Source: Micromonospora coriariae
GTDB lineage: Bacteria; Actinomycetota; Actinomycetes; Mycobacteriales; Micromonosporaceae
DNA: 64,000 bases
Direction of reading: 5' to 3'
Assembly (NCBI RefSeq): GCF_900091455.1
Contig: NZ_LT607412.1
Coordinates: 248,001 to 312,000 of the forward strand
A model generated the notes under the pieces. The model saw only the letters and a program-made list of their open reading frames with translations. It made no database searches and was not told the DNA's origin. Position 1 is the stretch's first letter. Each line of letters begins with the position of its first letter. Made by a program: the position numbers and the translations under genes. Positions 35,970-47,588 of the stretch are shown here, piece by piece.

Positions 35970-36740
35970 TCAGTCACCCACAGCGTTGAACAGGGCCGCG
36001 ACCTCGGCGTTGGTCAACCGCCGGAGCCGGCCGGTGCGCAGTTCACCGAGCCGGATGGGGCCGATCGAGGTACGCACCAACCGGGTGACCGGGTGGCCGA
36101 CCTCCTCCATCAACCGCCGGACGATGTGCTTGCGACCCTCGTGCAGGCTCAGCTCCACCTGGGCGGATTTACCCAGAGTGTCCACCACCTTGAACGAGTC
36201 GACCTTGACCGGCCCGTCCTCCAGCTCGACGCCGGCCAGCAGCCGCTTGCTCAGGTTGCGCGGGATCGGCCCGACCACCTCGGCGAGGTAGGTCTTGAGC
36301 ACCTCGTACGAGGGGTGCATGAGCTTGTGCGCGAGGGTGCCGTCGTTGGTGAGCAGCAGCAGGCCCTCGCTGTCCGCGTCGAGCCGCCCGACGTGGTAGA
36401 CCCGCTGCTCCACCCGGTTGCCGATGAACTCGGCCAGCTCGTTGCGTCCCTTGTCGTCCGCCATGGTGGTGACCACCCCGCGCGGCTTGTTCATCGCCAC
36501 GTAGACCAGGCGGGTGTCGACCTGCAGGCGCTCGCCGTCCACGTGGATCACGGCGGTGGCCGGGTCGACCTTGTCGCCGAGCTTGGCGACGCGGCCGTCG
36601 ACCGTCACCCTGCGGCGGAAGATCAGGTCCTCGCAGGCGCGCCGGGAACCCACGCCGGCGGCGGCGAGCACCTTCTGCAGGCGCTCGGCCCCCTCAAAGA
36701 CGGGGGCGTCGGGTTTCGGGGAACGGTTATCGGGTCGCAT
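35970..36740 (-). CDS. rluB: 23S rRNA pseudouridine synthase RluB-like
   Basis: With ATG 36740 the protein is 256 aa. An N-terminal S4 domain (RLQKVLAAAGVGSRRACEDL) precedes the RluB/RsuA catalytic domain with VYHVGRLDADSEGLLLLTNDG (catalytic Asp) and LHEGRKHIVRRLMEEVGHPV. It isomerises a uridine in helix 89 of 23S rRNA in the characterised family members. The start overlaps the scpB end by 14 bp. Confidence 0.95.
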   Translation of the reverse strand: MRPDNRSPKPDAPVFEGAERLQKVLAAAGVGSRRACEDLIFRRRVTVDGRVAKLGDKVDPATAVIHVDGERLQVDTRLVYVAMNKPRGVVTTMADDKGRNELAEFIGNRVEQRVYHVGRLDADSEGLLLLTNDGTLAHKLMHPSYEVLKTYLAEVVGPIPRNLSKRLLAGVELEDGPVKVDSFKVVDTLGKSAQVELSLHEGRKHIVRRLMEEVGHPVTRLVRTSIGPIRLGELRTGRLRRLTNAEVAALFNAVGD

Positions 36741-37656
36741 CGGCAAGCTCTTCTACGTCGTCGGGCAGGAAGGGTGCGAGTGGCGGCAGCTCGTCGACGG
36801 TGTTCAGCCCGAGCTTCTCCAGGAACAGCGTGGTGGTCCGGTAGAGGAACGCCCCGCTGTCCGGTTCGGTGCCGCACTCCTCGACAAGGCCGCGGGTGAC
36901 CAGCGTACGGATGACCCCGTCGCAGTTCACACCCCGGATGGCCGAGATGCGCGATCGGGTCACCGGCTGCTTGTAGGCGACCACGGCGAGGGTCTCCAGC
37001 GCCGCCTGGGTCAGCCGTACGGACTGCCCGTCCAACACGAACCGTTCGACATAGGTCGCGTATTCCGGCCGGGTGTAGAGCCGCCAGCCGCCGGCGGCCC
37101 GGCGCAGCTCGAAACCGTGCCCGGCGGCGGTGTAACCGGCGGCGATCTCGTCGAGCATCGGCCCGACCCGCTCGGCCGGCTGCTCGACGACCTGGGCCAG
37201 GACCAGCTCGCTGACCGGCTCGTCGACGACCAGCAGGATCGCCTCCAGCGCGCCGCGCAGCTCGGCGTCGGACAGCTCCGGCGCGGGCTCCGGCGCGGCC
37301 GGCGCCCTGCGCCGCCCCACAACCGGCCCAGGGGGTACGTCCCCAGCCCCGCCCTCCCCCACGACCGGCGCGTCCGACTCCCCCGCGCCCGGCTCAAGCC
37401 CGCCCGCGCTCGCCGCACCCGCGATCGTGGAAGATTCCGGCTCCTGGAGGGGCGGTTCGGCTCCAAGATCTTCCGCGGTCGACTGGGCGGGGACTGCGGT
37501 GTCCGGGGTTGGGCCTTCCACGGGGTCCTTGTCGGTTTCCGCGGTGGTTTCGTCGACCTCGGGGGTGGTGGGAGCGGGCGGGCGGGGGCGCTCCCACGGG
37601 GGAACCCAGGCGGCGGCCTGATCGGCCAGGGAGTCCCGGCGTTCCTCGTCACTCAT
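36727..37656 (-). CDS. scpB: Segregation and condensation protein B
   Basis: The ATG at 37656 overlaps scpA by 8 bp and follows a ribosome site (GGAGGGGGAG). The 309-aa product has a Pro/Glu/Asp-rich, probably disordered first 125 residues. The conserved double winged-helix ScpB region follows, with LRGALEAILLVVDEPVS, LTQAALETLAVVAYKQPVTRSR, IRGVNCDGVIRTLVTRGLVEE and YRTTTLFLEKLGL. It partners ScpA and SMC in chromosome condensation. The N-terminal extension is longer than in classical ScpB. Confidence 0.94.
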   Translation of the reverse strand: MSDEERRDSLADQAAAWVPPWERPRPPAPTTPEVDETTAETDKDPVEGPTPDTAVPAQSTAEDLGAEPPLQEPESSTIAGAASAGGLEPGAGESDAPVVGEGGAGDVPPGPVVGRRRAPAAPEPAPELSDAELRGALEAILLVVDEPVSELVLAQVVEQPAERVGPMLDEIAAGYTAAGHGFELRRAAGGWRLYTRPEYATYVERFVLDGQSVRLTQAALETLAVVAYKQPVTRSRISAIRGVNCDGVIRTLVTRGLVEECGTEPDSGAFLYRTTTLFLEKLGLNTVDELPPLAPFLPDDVEELADATR

Positions 37657-38680
37657 CGCGCTCCCCCTCCGTCGTTCCCGTCCCGTCCGACCCCTCAGCA
37701 TCCCCCGCCCGGTCGGGGCCCGCCGGATCCGGCTCGGCCGCAACCGCCGGATCCAGCCCCGCCGCGCCCGCCGCCTCCGGGTCGGCCGGGCTGCCGGCGT
37801 ACTCGTCGACGTGCAGCTCGGTGTCGCCGTCGGTCGGGCCGGTCCAGCGCACGGTCAGCTCCTCCAGAGCCTGCTCCTGCACGAACGCCACCAGCCCCTC
37901 CCGGTACAGCTCCAGCAGCGCCAGGAACCGGGCCACCACCTCCAGGGTGACCTCGCAGTCGGCGCAGAGCAGCGAGAAGGTGGCCGTCCCGGCGCGGCGC
38001 AGCCGGGCGGCGAGGATCCCCGCGTGTTCCCGGACGCTGACCCGGACCATGTGCACGTGGGCGATGGAGACCTCCGGCACCGGCTTCGGGGTCATCGCCT
38101 TCACGGCCAGCTTCAACAGCCGCTGCGGGCCGATGCCGAGCACCAGGTCGGGCAGCGCCTCGGCGTACCGGGGTTCCAGGCTGACCGCCCGCGGATAGCG
38201 CCGACCGCCGACCGCCTCCAGCTCGGCGATGTGCGCGGCGGCCTCCTTGTACGCCTTGTACTGCAACAGCCGGGCGAACAGCAGGTCCCGCGCCTCCAGC
38301 AGGGCGAGGTCGGCCTCGTCCTCCACGTCGGCGGCGGGCAGCAGCCGGGCCGCCTTCAAATCGAGCAGGGTGGCGGCGATCAGCAGGAACTCGCTGGCCT
38401 CGTCGAGGTCCCACTTGTCGCCCATGGCCCGGATGTAGGCGATGAACTCGTCGGTGACCTTGTGCAGGGCCACCTCGGTGACATCGAGTTTGTGCTTGCC
38501 GATCAGTTGCAGCAGCAGGTCGAACGGGCCGGTGAAGTTGGCCAGCCGCACGGTGAAGCCGGAGGCGCTCGCCGGTTCGGCGGGCAGCACGCCGTCGACC
38601 TCGGCGGCCAGCTCGGCGGCGACCGCCGGGGCCGCGGCCTCGTGCGGCCCGGCCGGCGGGTCGAGGGGTGGCGCGGTCAC
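37649..38680 (-). CDS. scpA: Segregation and condensation protein A
   Basis: GTG 38680 gives 343 aa (a GTG at 38698 is also possible). The kleisin-like core has FTGPFDLLLQLIGKHKLDVT, LLIAATLLDLKAARLLP and LLQYKAYKEAAAHI. A C-terminal winged helix, FLALLELYREGLVAFVQ, binds SMC. The final 60 residues are acidic and Ala/Pro-rich. It links SMC heads with ScpB during chromosome organisation. Confidence 0.95.
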   Translation of the reverse strand: MTAPPLDPPAGPHEAAAPAVAAELAAEVDGVLPAEPASASGFTVRLANFTGPFDLLLQLIGKHKLDVTEVALHKVTDEFIAYIRAMGDKWDLDEASEFLLIAATLLDLKAARLLPAADVEDEADLALLEARDLLFARLLQYKAYKEAAAHIAELEAVGGRRYPRAVSLEPRYAEALPDLVLGIGPQRLLKLAVKAMTPKPVPEVSIAHVHMVRVSVREHAGILAARLRRAGTATFSLLCADCEVTLEVVARFLALLELYREGLVAFVQEQALEELTVRWTGPTDGDTELHVDEYAGSPADPEAAGAAGLDPAVAAEPDPAGPDRAGDAEGSDGTGTTEGERDE

Positions 38681-38721
38681 CGCACGACCGTAGTCCACGA
38701 GGCGGGCACCGGGCGTTCCGG

Positions 38722-39645
38722 CTACCGCTCGGACTGGGCGGCGATCACCTCACGGGCCAGTTGGCGGTAGTTGCGTGCCCCGGAGGACGCCGGGTCCAGT
38801 GTGGTGATCGGGGCGCCGGCCACGGTGGACTCGGGGAACTTCACCGTCTTGGTGATGACCGTCTGGTAGACCTTGTCGCCGAACGCTTCGACGACCCGCT
38901 GCAGCACCTGCCGGCAGTGTGTGGTGCGGCTGTCGTACATGGTCGCGAGGATGCCCTCGAGCTCCAGGTCGAAGTTGAGCCGCTCGCGCACCTTGTCGAT
39001 GGTGTCCAGCAGCAGCGCCACGCCGCGCAGGCTGAAGAACTCGCACTCGAGCGGGATGAGCACACCGTGCGCGACGGTCAGCGCGTTGATCGCCAGCAGA
39101 CCGAGCGAGGGCTGGCAGTCGATCAGGATGTAGTCGTATTCCTTGCGGACAGTGCGCAGGATCCGGGCCAGGGCCATCTCCCGAGCCACCTCGTTGACGA
39201 GCTGGATCTCGGCGGCGGAGAGGTCGATGTTGGCCGGCAGCAGGTGCAGCCCGGCGACGTCCGTCTTGATCAACACGTCCTCGGCGAGGACGTCGTCCTG
39301 CATGAGCAGGTTGTAGACGGACAGGTCGAGGTTGTGCGGATTGACCCCCAGCCCCACCGAGAGCGCGCCCTGCGGGTCGAAGTCGACCAGCAGCACCTTG
39401 CGGCCGTACTCAGCCAGCGCCGCGCCCAGGTTGATGGTGGTGGTGGTCTTGCCGACGCCGCCCTTCTGGTTGGCCATCGCGATGATGCGCGCCGGACCGT
39501 GCCGATCGGTGGGCATCGGCTCGGGGATCGGCTTGCGCATCGTGTAGGCCGCCGGATCCGCCGGACCCAGGTCCGCGCCGAGCGTGGCCTGCTGCTCGCG
39601 GAGCTCCGACGTCCAGGTCTCGGCACGGTCACCGTTGCCAGCCAT
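38722..39645 (-). CDS. parA: ParA/Soj-type chromosome partitioning ATPase
   Basis: This 307-aa protein has the deviant Walker A ANQKGGVGKTTTTINL, LVDFDPQGALSVGLG (A'), IDCQPSLGLLAINAL (Walker B) and PLECEFFSLRGVALLLDTI. A 50-residue non-conserved N-terminal extension precedes the ATPase. It is the orphan ParA encoded beside scpAB in actinobacteria (known synteny), without a parB next to it. It may position chromosomal or other cargo. Confidence 0.93.
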   Translation of the reverse strand: MAGNGDRAETWTSELREQQATLGADLGPADPAAYTMRKPIPEPMPTDRHGPARIIAMANQKGGVGKTTTTINLGAALAEYGRKVLLVDFDPQGALSVGLGVNPHNLDLSVYNLLMQDDVLAEDVLIKTDVAGLHLLPANIDLSAAEIQLVNEVAREMALARILRTVRKEYDYILIDCQPSLGLLAINALTVAHGVLIPLECEFFSLRGVALLLDTIDKVRERLNFDLELEGILATMYDSRTTHCRQVLQRVVEAFGDKVYQTVITKTVKFPESTVAGAPITTLDPASSGARNYRQLAREVIAAQSER

Positions 39646-39825
39646 GTCCTCAGTGCCCCCTCCCGACGACCCACCCGGCGTCGGAGCCGTCCGACGTCCT
39701 TCGCGGCGCCGCTGCGCACCCCGGTCGTGTCGCCCCAGGAGGTCCGCGCCGATGCCGACTGTACGCCACCGACCAGCAGGGGGTTCAGCACCGGCCCGGC
39801 GTGTCGGGACCGACCCCGACCGGGC

Positions 39826-40755
39826 TCAGCCCCGGGCGCGCGGATGGGCGGTGGCGTACACCTCGCGCAGCCGCTCGACGGTCACCAGCGTGTAGACCTG
39901 GGTGGTGGTCACCGACGCGTGCCCGAGCAACTCCTGGACCACGCGCACGTCGGCGCCGCCGTCGAGCAGGTGGGTCGCGTACGAGTGGCGCAGGGTGTGC
40001 GGGGAGACCGCGGCGGGCCCGTCGACCGGCAGCCCGGCACGGCCGGCGGCGCGGCGCAGGATGGCCCAGGCGCCCTGGCGGGTCAACGCGCCGCCACGGG
40101 CGTTGAGGAAGACCGCCGGGGTGCCCCGGCCGGCGGCGGCCAGCCCGGGCCGGGCCCGGACCAGGTAGGCACGTACCGCCTCGACGGCGTACCCGCCGAT
40201 CGGCACCAGCCGCACCCGGCCGCCCTTGCCGCGCAGCAACACGGTGCCCTCGTCGGCGTCGAGGTCGTCCACCGCGGCGCCGACCGCCTCGGAGATCCGC
40301 GCGCCGGTGCCGTACAGGAATTCCAGCAGCGCCCGGTCGCGCAGCGCGAGCGGCGCGCCCTCGCCGGTCGCGGTGACCGGGCCGGCGGTCTCCAGCAGCC
40401 GGACCACGTCGTCGACCGGCAGCGCGCGGGGCAGCCGGCGCGGCGGGGTGGGCGGGCGCACGTCGCGGCTGGGGTCGGCGCCGGCCAGCCCCTCGCGCAG
40501 CGCGAAGCGGTGCAGGCCGCGTACGGCGCTGGCCGCGCGGGCGGCGGACGAGACCGCCAGCGGCGGGTGCGCGTCGTCGCCGGCGCGCAGCCGGGCCAGG
40601 TGCGATTCGACGACGCCGGCACCGGCCGACGCGAGGTCGGCGATGCCGGCGTCCGCCAGGGTCGCCAGGTAGCGGTCCAGGTCCCGGCGGTACGAGGCGA
40701 GGGTGTTCGCGGACAGGCCCCGCTCGACTGTGAGGTGGTCGAGGTAGCCGCGCAC
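39826..40755 (-). CDS. xerD: Tyrosine recombinase XerD
   Basis: GTG 40755 gives 309 aa starting [18 protein letters not shown]. Homology seems to extend about 20 residues further ([12 protein letters not shown]) without an ATG, GTG or TTG in frame. Catalytic elements are [11 protein letters not shown] (Arg), GKGGR (Lys), [12 protein letters not shown] and [13 protein letters not shown] (Tyr nucleophile). XerC/XerD resolve chromosome dimers at dif. It lies between parA and ald, as in the mycobacterial cluster, and is unrelated to the dead island integrase. Confidence 0.93.
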   Translation of the reverse strand: MRGYLDHLTVERGLSANTLASYRRDLDRYLATLADAGIADLASAGAGVVESHLARLRAGDDAHPPLAVSSAARAASAVRGLHRFALREGLAGADPSRDVRPPTPPRRLPRALPVDDVVRLLETAGPVTATGEGAPLALRDRALLEFLYGTGARISEAVGAAVDDLDADEGTVLLRGKGGRVRLVPIGGYAVEAVRAYLVRARPGLAAAGRGTPAVFLNARGGALTRQGAWAILRRAAGRAGLPVDGPAAVSPHTLRHSYATHLLDGGADVRVVQELLGHASVTTTQVYTLVTVERLREVYATAHPRARG

Positions 40756-40829
40756 GGCACGGCGCAGGGCCGGCGCGGGCTGTTCGCCCGCGCCGGCGGA
40801 GGCTGCGATGCCGGTCAGTGCGCCGCCGC

Positions 40830-41945
40830 TCAGGCCAGCACGTCGGCCAGCGGGAGCACGTCCATGCCGTGCGACTCGGCGACCGGGCCGTAGGTGACCC
40901 GGCCGTCGTGGGTGTTCAGGCCCAGCGCCAGCGCCGGGTCGCGGCGCAGCGCCTCGCGCCAGCCCTGGTTGGCCAGCTCCAGGGCGTACGGCAGGGTGAC
41001 GTTGGTCAGCGCGTAGGTGCTGGTGTTCGGCACCGCGCCCGGCATGTTCGCCACGCAGTAGAAGATCGACTCGTGGACCTTGTAGACCGGGTCGGCGTGC
41101 GTGGTGGGGCGCGAGTCCTCGAAGCAGCCGCCCTGGTCGATGGCGATGTCGACGAGCACGCTGCCCGGCTTCATCCGGGAGACCAGCTCGTTGGAGATCA
41201 GGGTCGGCGCCTTGGCGCCGGGCACCAGCACCGCGCCGATGACCAGGTCGGCGTCGACCACGGCCCGCTCGATCTCGTACGCGTTGGAGGCGACGGTCTG
41301 CAGGTGGCCCCGGTAGATGGCGTCGGCCTGGCGCAGCCGGGCGACGTTCTTGTCCAGCAGCAGCACCTCGGACTGCAGGCCCAGCGCGATCGCGGCGGCG
41401 TTCATGCCGGAGACGCCGGCGCCGATGACCACGGTCTTGGCCGCGTACACCCCGGAGACGCCGCCGGGCAGCACGCCGCGCCCACCGCCGGTGCGCATCA
41501 TGTAGAAGGCGCCCACCTGCGGGGCGAGCCGGCCGGCCACCTCGGACATCGGGGCGAGCAGCGGCAACGACCGGTCGGGCAGCTCGACGGTCTCGTACGC
41601 GATGCCGGTGACCTTGCGGTCGATCAGCGCGTCGGTGCACTCCTTGGAGGCGGCCAGGTGCAGGTAGGTGAAGAGCACCTGCCCCTCGCGCATCCGGTGG
41701 TACTCCTCGGCGATCGGCTCCTTGACCTTGAGCACCAGCTCGGCGGTCTCCCACACCTCGTCGGCGGTGGCCAGGATCGTGGCGCCGGCCGTGGCGAACT
41801 CCTCGTCGCTGATGCTGGAGCCGATGCCGGCGCCGGACTCGACGAAGACCTGGTGACCGCTGCGGGTGAACTCGTTGACGCCCGCCGGCGTGATCGCCAC
41901 GCGGTACTCGTGGTTCTTGACCTCGCGTGGGATTCCGACCTTCAC
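40830..41945 (-). CDS. ald: Alanine dehydrogenase
   Basis: GTG 41945, preceded by an AGAGAGG site, gives 371 aa, the standard Ald length. The start [20 protein letters not shown], the substrate Lys/His region VKEPIAEEY and YLHLAA, and the Rossmann motif [19 protein letters not shown] are all present, as is [18 protein letters not shown]. It interconverts L-alanine and pyruvate with NAD+/NADH. Control sequences should lie in the gap up to 42236. Confidence 0.96.
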   Translation of the reverse strand: MKVGIPREVKNHEYRVAITPAGVNEFTRSGHQVFVESGAGIGSSISDEEFATAGATILATADEVWETAELVLKVKEPIAEEYHRMREGQVLFTYLHLAASKECTDALIDRKVTGIAYETVELPDRSLPLLAPMSEVAGRLAPQVGAFYMMRTGGGRGVLPGGVSGVYAAKTVVIGAGVSGMNAAAIALGLQSEVLLLDKNVARLRQADAIYRGHLQTVASNAYEIERAVVDADLVIGAVLVPGAKAPTLISNELVSRMKPGSVLVDIAIDQGGCFEDSRPTTHADPVYKVHESIFYCVANMPGAVPNTSTYALTNVTLPYALELANQGWREALRRDPALALGLNTHDGRVTYGPVAESHGMDVLPLADVLA

Positions 41946-42236
41946 GATGCAGACACCTCTCTTCGGGGCTGCTCTCCCCCGACTGCTCGGTGCCGCGACG
42001 GCCCCGTTGCCACCGCGGTCCACCGGTCCCGCCGGCGGCAGTCTAGGCGCGCTCGGCCCCGCCGCGAGCCAGCACAGTGGCATCCGGTGCCGGGGTGACC
42101 TGACGGAGTGTCAGGGCATCGACCGGCCGGCGGTGGGAGGCAACCTCAGCCGTCAGGACAATGTTCGCCCATTATCGTCCCATCTGGTGGGTGCCGCTGC
42201 GGACAGCGGCCGAGTGGATCACTATTGTGTCGCCCC

Positions 42237-42494
42237 ATGACCACTCCTCCTTACCAGCCGGGGTACGCCCCCGGTTACTCCGACAAGAGCAAGGTTGTCG
42301 CCGGCATCCTCGGCATCCTGCTCGGCACCTTCGGCGCCGGTCGGTTCTACACGGGACACACCAAGATCGCCGTTCTGCAGCTCGTGGTGAGCTTCGTGAC
42401 CTGCGGCTTCGGCGCTCTGTGGGGCCTCATCGACGGCATCCTCATCCTGGTCAACGGTGGCACGGACGCCCAGGGTCGGCCGCTACGCGACTGA
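42237..42494 (+). CDS. TM2-domain membrane protein
   Basis: This 85-aa protein has a Pro/Tyr-rich N-terminus (TTPPYQPGYAPGYSDKSK). Two transmembrane helices follow around the TM2 signature: VVAGILGILLGTFGAGRFYT, then AVLQLVVSFVTCGFGALWGL with a polar turn, and a final DGILIL. TM2 proteins are small membrane proteins of uncertain role. It is a single-gene unit on the plus strand facing the NUDIX gene, with a strong terminator in between. Confidence 0.9.
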   Translation: MTTPPYQPGYAPGYSDKSKVVAGILGILLGTFGAGRFYTGHTKIAVLQLVVSFVTCGFGALWGLIDGILILVNGGTDAQGRPLRD

Positions 42495-42505
42495 TCCACC
42501 AGATG

Positions 42506-42549
42506 GCGAAAGGGGCCCCGCGGCACGTGTGCCGCGGGGCCCCTTTCGC
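42506..42549. terminator. Strong bidirectional hairpin between TM2 and NUDIX genes
   Basis: A near-perfect 21-bp stem with a 2-nt centre starts GCGAAAGGGGCCCCGCGGCA. It lies 12 bp after the TM2 stop and serves the convergent NUDIX gene on the other side. There is no long T-tract, as is common for GC-rich actinobacterial terminators. Confidence 0.8.
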
Positions 42550-42595
42550 GCGTACCCCTCGTCGGTGCCGCCGGGGGCCGGCCCGGCGGCGAGTC

Positions 42596-45009
<2,414 letters not shown>

Positions 45010-45146
45010 TCATGCAGACCGCCGTGCTTGATCAGCAAAGTGATCACGCGATCCACGGGATTCCACGGTAACACCTCCCGGGCGGGTACTCGCAGGCCGC
45101 ACCCCGGGTGGAACACGTCGGGGGCACCACGACGGCCCTGCGGCGC

Positions 45147-47588
45147 TCAGGGAGCGGCAGCCTCGGTCGATGATCGGGTGACCTGCCGGGGCGGCCGCGC
45201 CACCGTCGGCGCGGTGTCCGAGGGGTCGGCCTCGCACGGGTCGGCCGGTCGTTGCGCCGGCGCCGCCGGGGCGTCCGGCTTCGGCTCGGCCGCATCGTCG
45301 GGGGCCCGTTCCGCCGGCGTGGCCGCGTTCGGGGGCCGCCCGACCTTCCCGGCCGGGCCGCTGATCGGGCGGGGATGGCCCGCGCCCAGTGGCCCACCAC
45401 CGCCGCTCGGGCCGTCACCCCCACCGGCCGGCCCGCTGCCGCCGAAGCCGGAATCGTCCTCGGCGCCGTCGTCGCGGGTACGCCCCCCGATCGGGCGGGT
45501 GCGGTCCGCGGCGTGCCGGAGCACCCGCAGTGAGGCCAGCGCGGCCATCGGCACCACCACCGCGGCGGCGGCCCCCGCGATGTCCAGCGCCGCGCCGTCG
45601 AGCACGCCACCGAGCACCGCGGCGACCGCGGTACCGGCCAGCGCGGCCCGCACGGCCGGGTAGATGCCGAACAGTCGCGTCAGCCCGCCCCACGGCTGCA
45701 GCAGTGCGAACCACACCAGCAGGGCACCGGCCAGGGCCAGCACGGTCAGCGGGCTGTTGACCAGCGTCTCGAAGTTCGCGGTGCTGGAGCGGTGCACGGT
45801 GAACCCGCCGGTGCCGTCGCTGACGGCCGACAGGAACCGACCCAGGCTGCCCCGCTCCGCCGCCGGACGGCGCAGGTCCACCACGGCGAAGCCGATGCCG
45901 ACCGCCAGGGCGGCCATCGTGGCCCAGGCCAGCCTGCTGATCGTCAGCCAGCCGCCGGCGCTGATCGCGGCGGCCACGCTCAACCCGGCGGTCAGCGCGA
46001 TAGCGCCAACCGGATCGGCGCCCAGGTACGGGCTGCCGACCACCACGACGGCGAGACCACCGACGGCCACCATCACCGCCGGCCGCCAGGTGCGGTGCAC
46101 CCGCTGGGCGAGCCAGCCCGCGCTCACCAGCGCGCCGGCGAGGAACACTCCCAGGCCGACCGTGCTCAGGCCGGAGTACCGGCCGCCCTGCAACGCGGAG
46201 TAGCCGACCACGCCGTTGAGCTGGAGCCTGGCCCCGGTGAGCACGTCCAGGCCGACGACGAGTGTGGTGAGGCCGGCCACCGCGCCGAACGGGCCGAGGG
46301 TGCCGGCGTACCCGGGAACGAACCGGACCGCCGCGGTGCCGGCCGCCACCAGCAGCGCGGTGACCCCGGCGAAGATCCAACCTGGGTGCTCGCCTCGCCA
46401 CCAGGGCACCGCGTCGGCGAGCAGCGCCGCCGGCACGGTCAACGCCGCGGCCACCAGCAGCAGCTCCACGACCGCCACGACCCGTCCGGGCGCCGGCGTC
46501 GGCCCGGCCGGCCCGGCGTGCGGGCGGGCCCGACGCAACAGCGGCAGCACCGCCAGGGCCAGCAGCACCTGCAACCCGGCGAGCAGGGTGAAGAACCAGC
46601 CGGAGACGGTCCGCTGCGCGGCCGCCTCCCGGTCCGCGTCGGCCGGCGCGTTGATCGCCTCGGCCAGGTCGGCCGGGCGGCCGCCGGTGCTGACCGCCGG
46701 CCGGCCGAGGAAGAGCCGCTCGGGCATCGGCCGGCCCAGCGCGGCCAGCGCGGTCGGCGCGAGGTCGACCAGTTGCAGGTACCCGTCCCGGCCGGTGCTG
46801 GCCGAGGTGAGCCAGCCCCGCTCCCAGCCCGGCCCGTCGGCGACCGCCACGTGCAGCCGGGACGGCTGGGCGGTGTCGGAGACCCCGGCGACCAGCACCA
46901 GTGAGCGCGGCGGCCGGGCGGCCAGCACCCGGGCCAGCTTGGCGTCCGCCGCGCGGGCCGCCTCGGCGCGCGCCGCCGGGTCGGTCCCGTCGACCGTGCC
47001 GAGGTCGACGATGCTCAGCACACACGAGCCGAGCAGCGGGCGCGGATCCGCCGGCAGCCCCGAGGCGTACCGGTCGACCCGGCCGAACGGTCGGGCGGCC
47101 GCCACGGCCGCACCCGGACCGACCGCGACCGAGCAGCGCACCGACTCCGACAGCGACCCGGGCATGGTGCCCCACGGCAGCCGCTGCTGGTTGTACTGGA
47201 CCACGCTCTCCTGGTCGGGCAGGTTCGCGCCGATGCCGTCCGGCTGCTCCACTGCCACGCCGGCCGGCGGGCAGCCACCGGCCGACCGGCTGCCGTTCCA
47301 CGCCGCGAAGCTGCCCGCGCCCAGGGTCAGCCAGCCATCCACCGGGCAGGTGGGCCGGTGCGCGGAGCGCACCGACAGCGAGCCGATCGAGCCGTCCTGG
47401 GCCATCCGCCACAGCGTCGGGGTGGTCTGCGGATCCACGTCGTCCCAGCGCAGCCCCGCGACCCCGGCAAGCACCACGAAGTCGGCGGTGCGCTGCGGAG
47501 TGCCCTGCGGCGGGCGCGCGGACAGCGCGGTGACGCCCAACGCCACCACGAGCACTGTCAACAGGGCGGGGGCGAGTCGGCGCAGCAT
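45147..47588 (-). CDS. Membrane protein with alkaline-phosphatase-like extracytoplasmic domain
   Basis: The ATG at 47588 overlaps the GT4 stop by one base (TGATG), giving 813 aa. A signal or anchor helix (LAPALLTVLVVALGVTAL) precedes an extracytoplasmic domain of about 300 residues. In it, FVVLAGVAGLRWDDVDPQTT and TPTLWRMAQDGSIGSLSVRS resemble sulfatase/alkaline phosphatase-fold proteins. Around ten transmembrane helices follow, then an acidic, Pro/Ala-rich cytoplasmic tail of about 120 residues. I do not recognise a named family. Linkage to murJ, a GT4 enzyme and an MraY-like protein suggests a role in envelope glycolipid or lipid-carrier metabolism (inference). Confidence 0.75.
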   Translation of the reverse strand: MLRRLAPALLTVLVVALGVTALSARPPQGTPQRTADFVVLAGVAGLRWDDVDPQTTPTLWRMAQDGSIGSLSVRSAHRPTCPVDGWLTLGAGSFAAWNGSRSAGGCPPAGVAVEQPDGIGANLPDQESVVQYNQQRLPWGTMPGSLSESVRCSVAVGPGAAVAAARPFGRVDRYASGLPADPRPLLGSCVLSIVDLGTVDGTDPAARAEAARAADAKLARVLAARPPRSLVLVAGVSDTAQPSRLHVAVADGPGWERGWLTSASTGRDGYLQLVDLAPTALAALGRPMPERLFLGRPAVSTGGRPADLAEAINAPADADREAAAQRTVSGWFFTLLAGLQVLLALAVLPLLRRARPHAGPAGPTPAPGRVVAVVELLLVAAALTVPAALLADAVPWWRGEHPGWIFAGVTALLVAAGTAAVRFVPGYAGTLGPFGAVAGLTTLVVGLDVLTGARLQLNGVVGYSALQGGRYSGLSTVGLGVFLAGALVSAGWLAQRVHRTWRPAVMVAVGGLAVVVVGSPYLGADPVGAIALTAGLSVAAAISAGGWLTISRLAWATMAALAVGIGFAVVDLRRPAAERGSLGRFLSAVSDGTGGFTVHRSSTANFETLVNSPLTVLALAGALLVWFALLQPWGGLTRLFGIYPAVRAALAGTAVAAVLGGVLDGAALDIAGAAAAVVVPMAALASLRVLRHAADRTRPIGGRTRDDGAEDDSGFGGSGPAGGGDGPSGGGGPLGAGHPRPISGPAGKVGRPPNAATPAERAPDDAAEPKPDAPAAPAQRPADPCEADPSDTAPTVARPPRQVTRSSTEAAAP

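Noticed and set aside
38722..39825. Possible parS centromere near parA
   Set aside because: No TGTTTCACGTGAAACA-like site is seen and no parB is adjacent.
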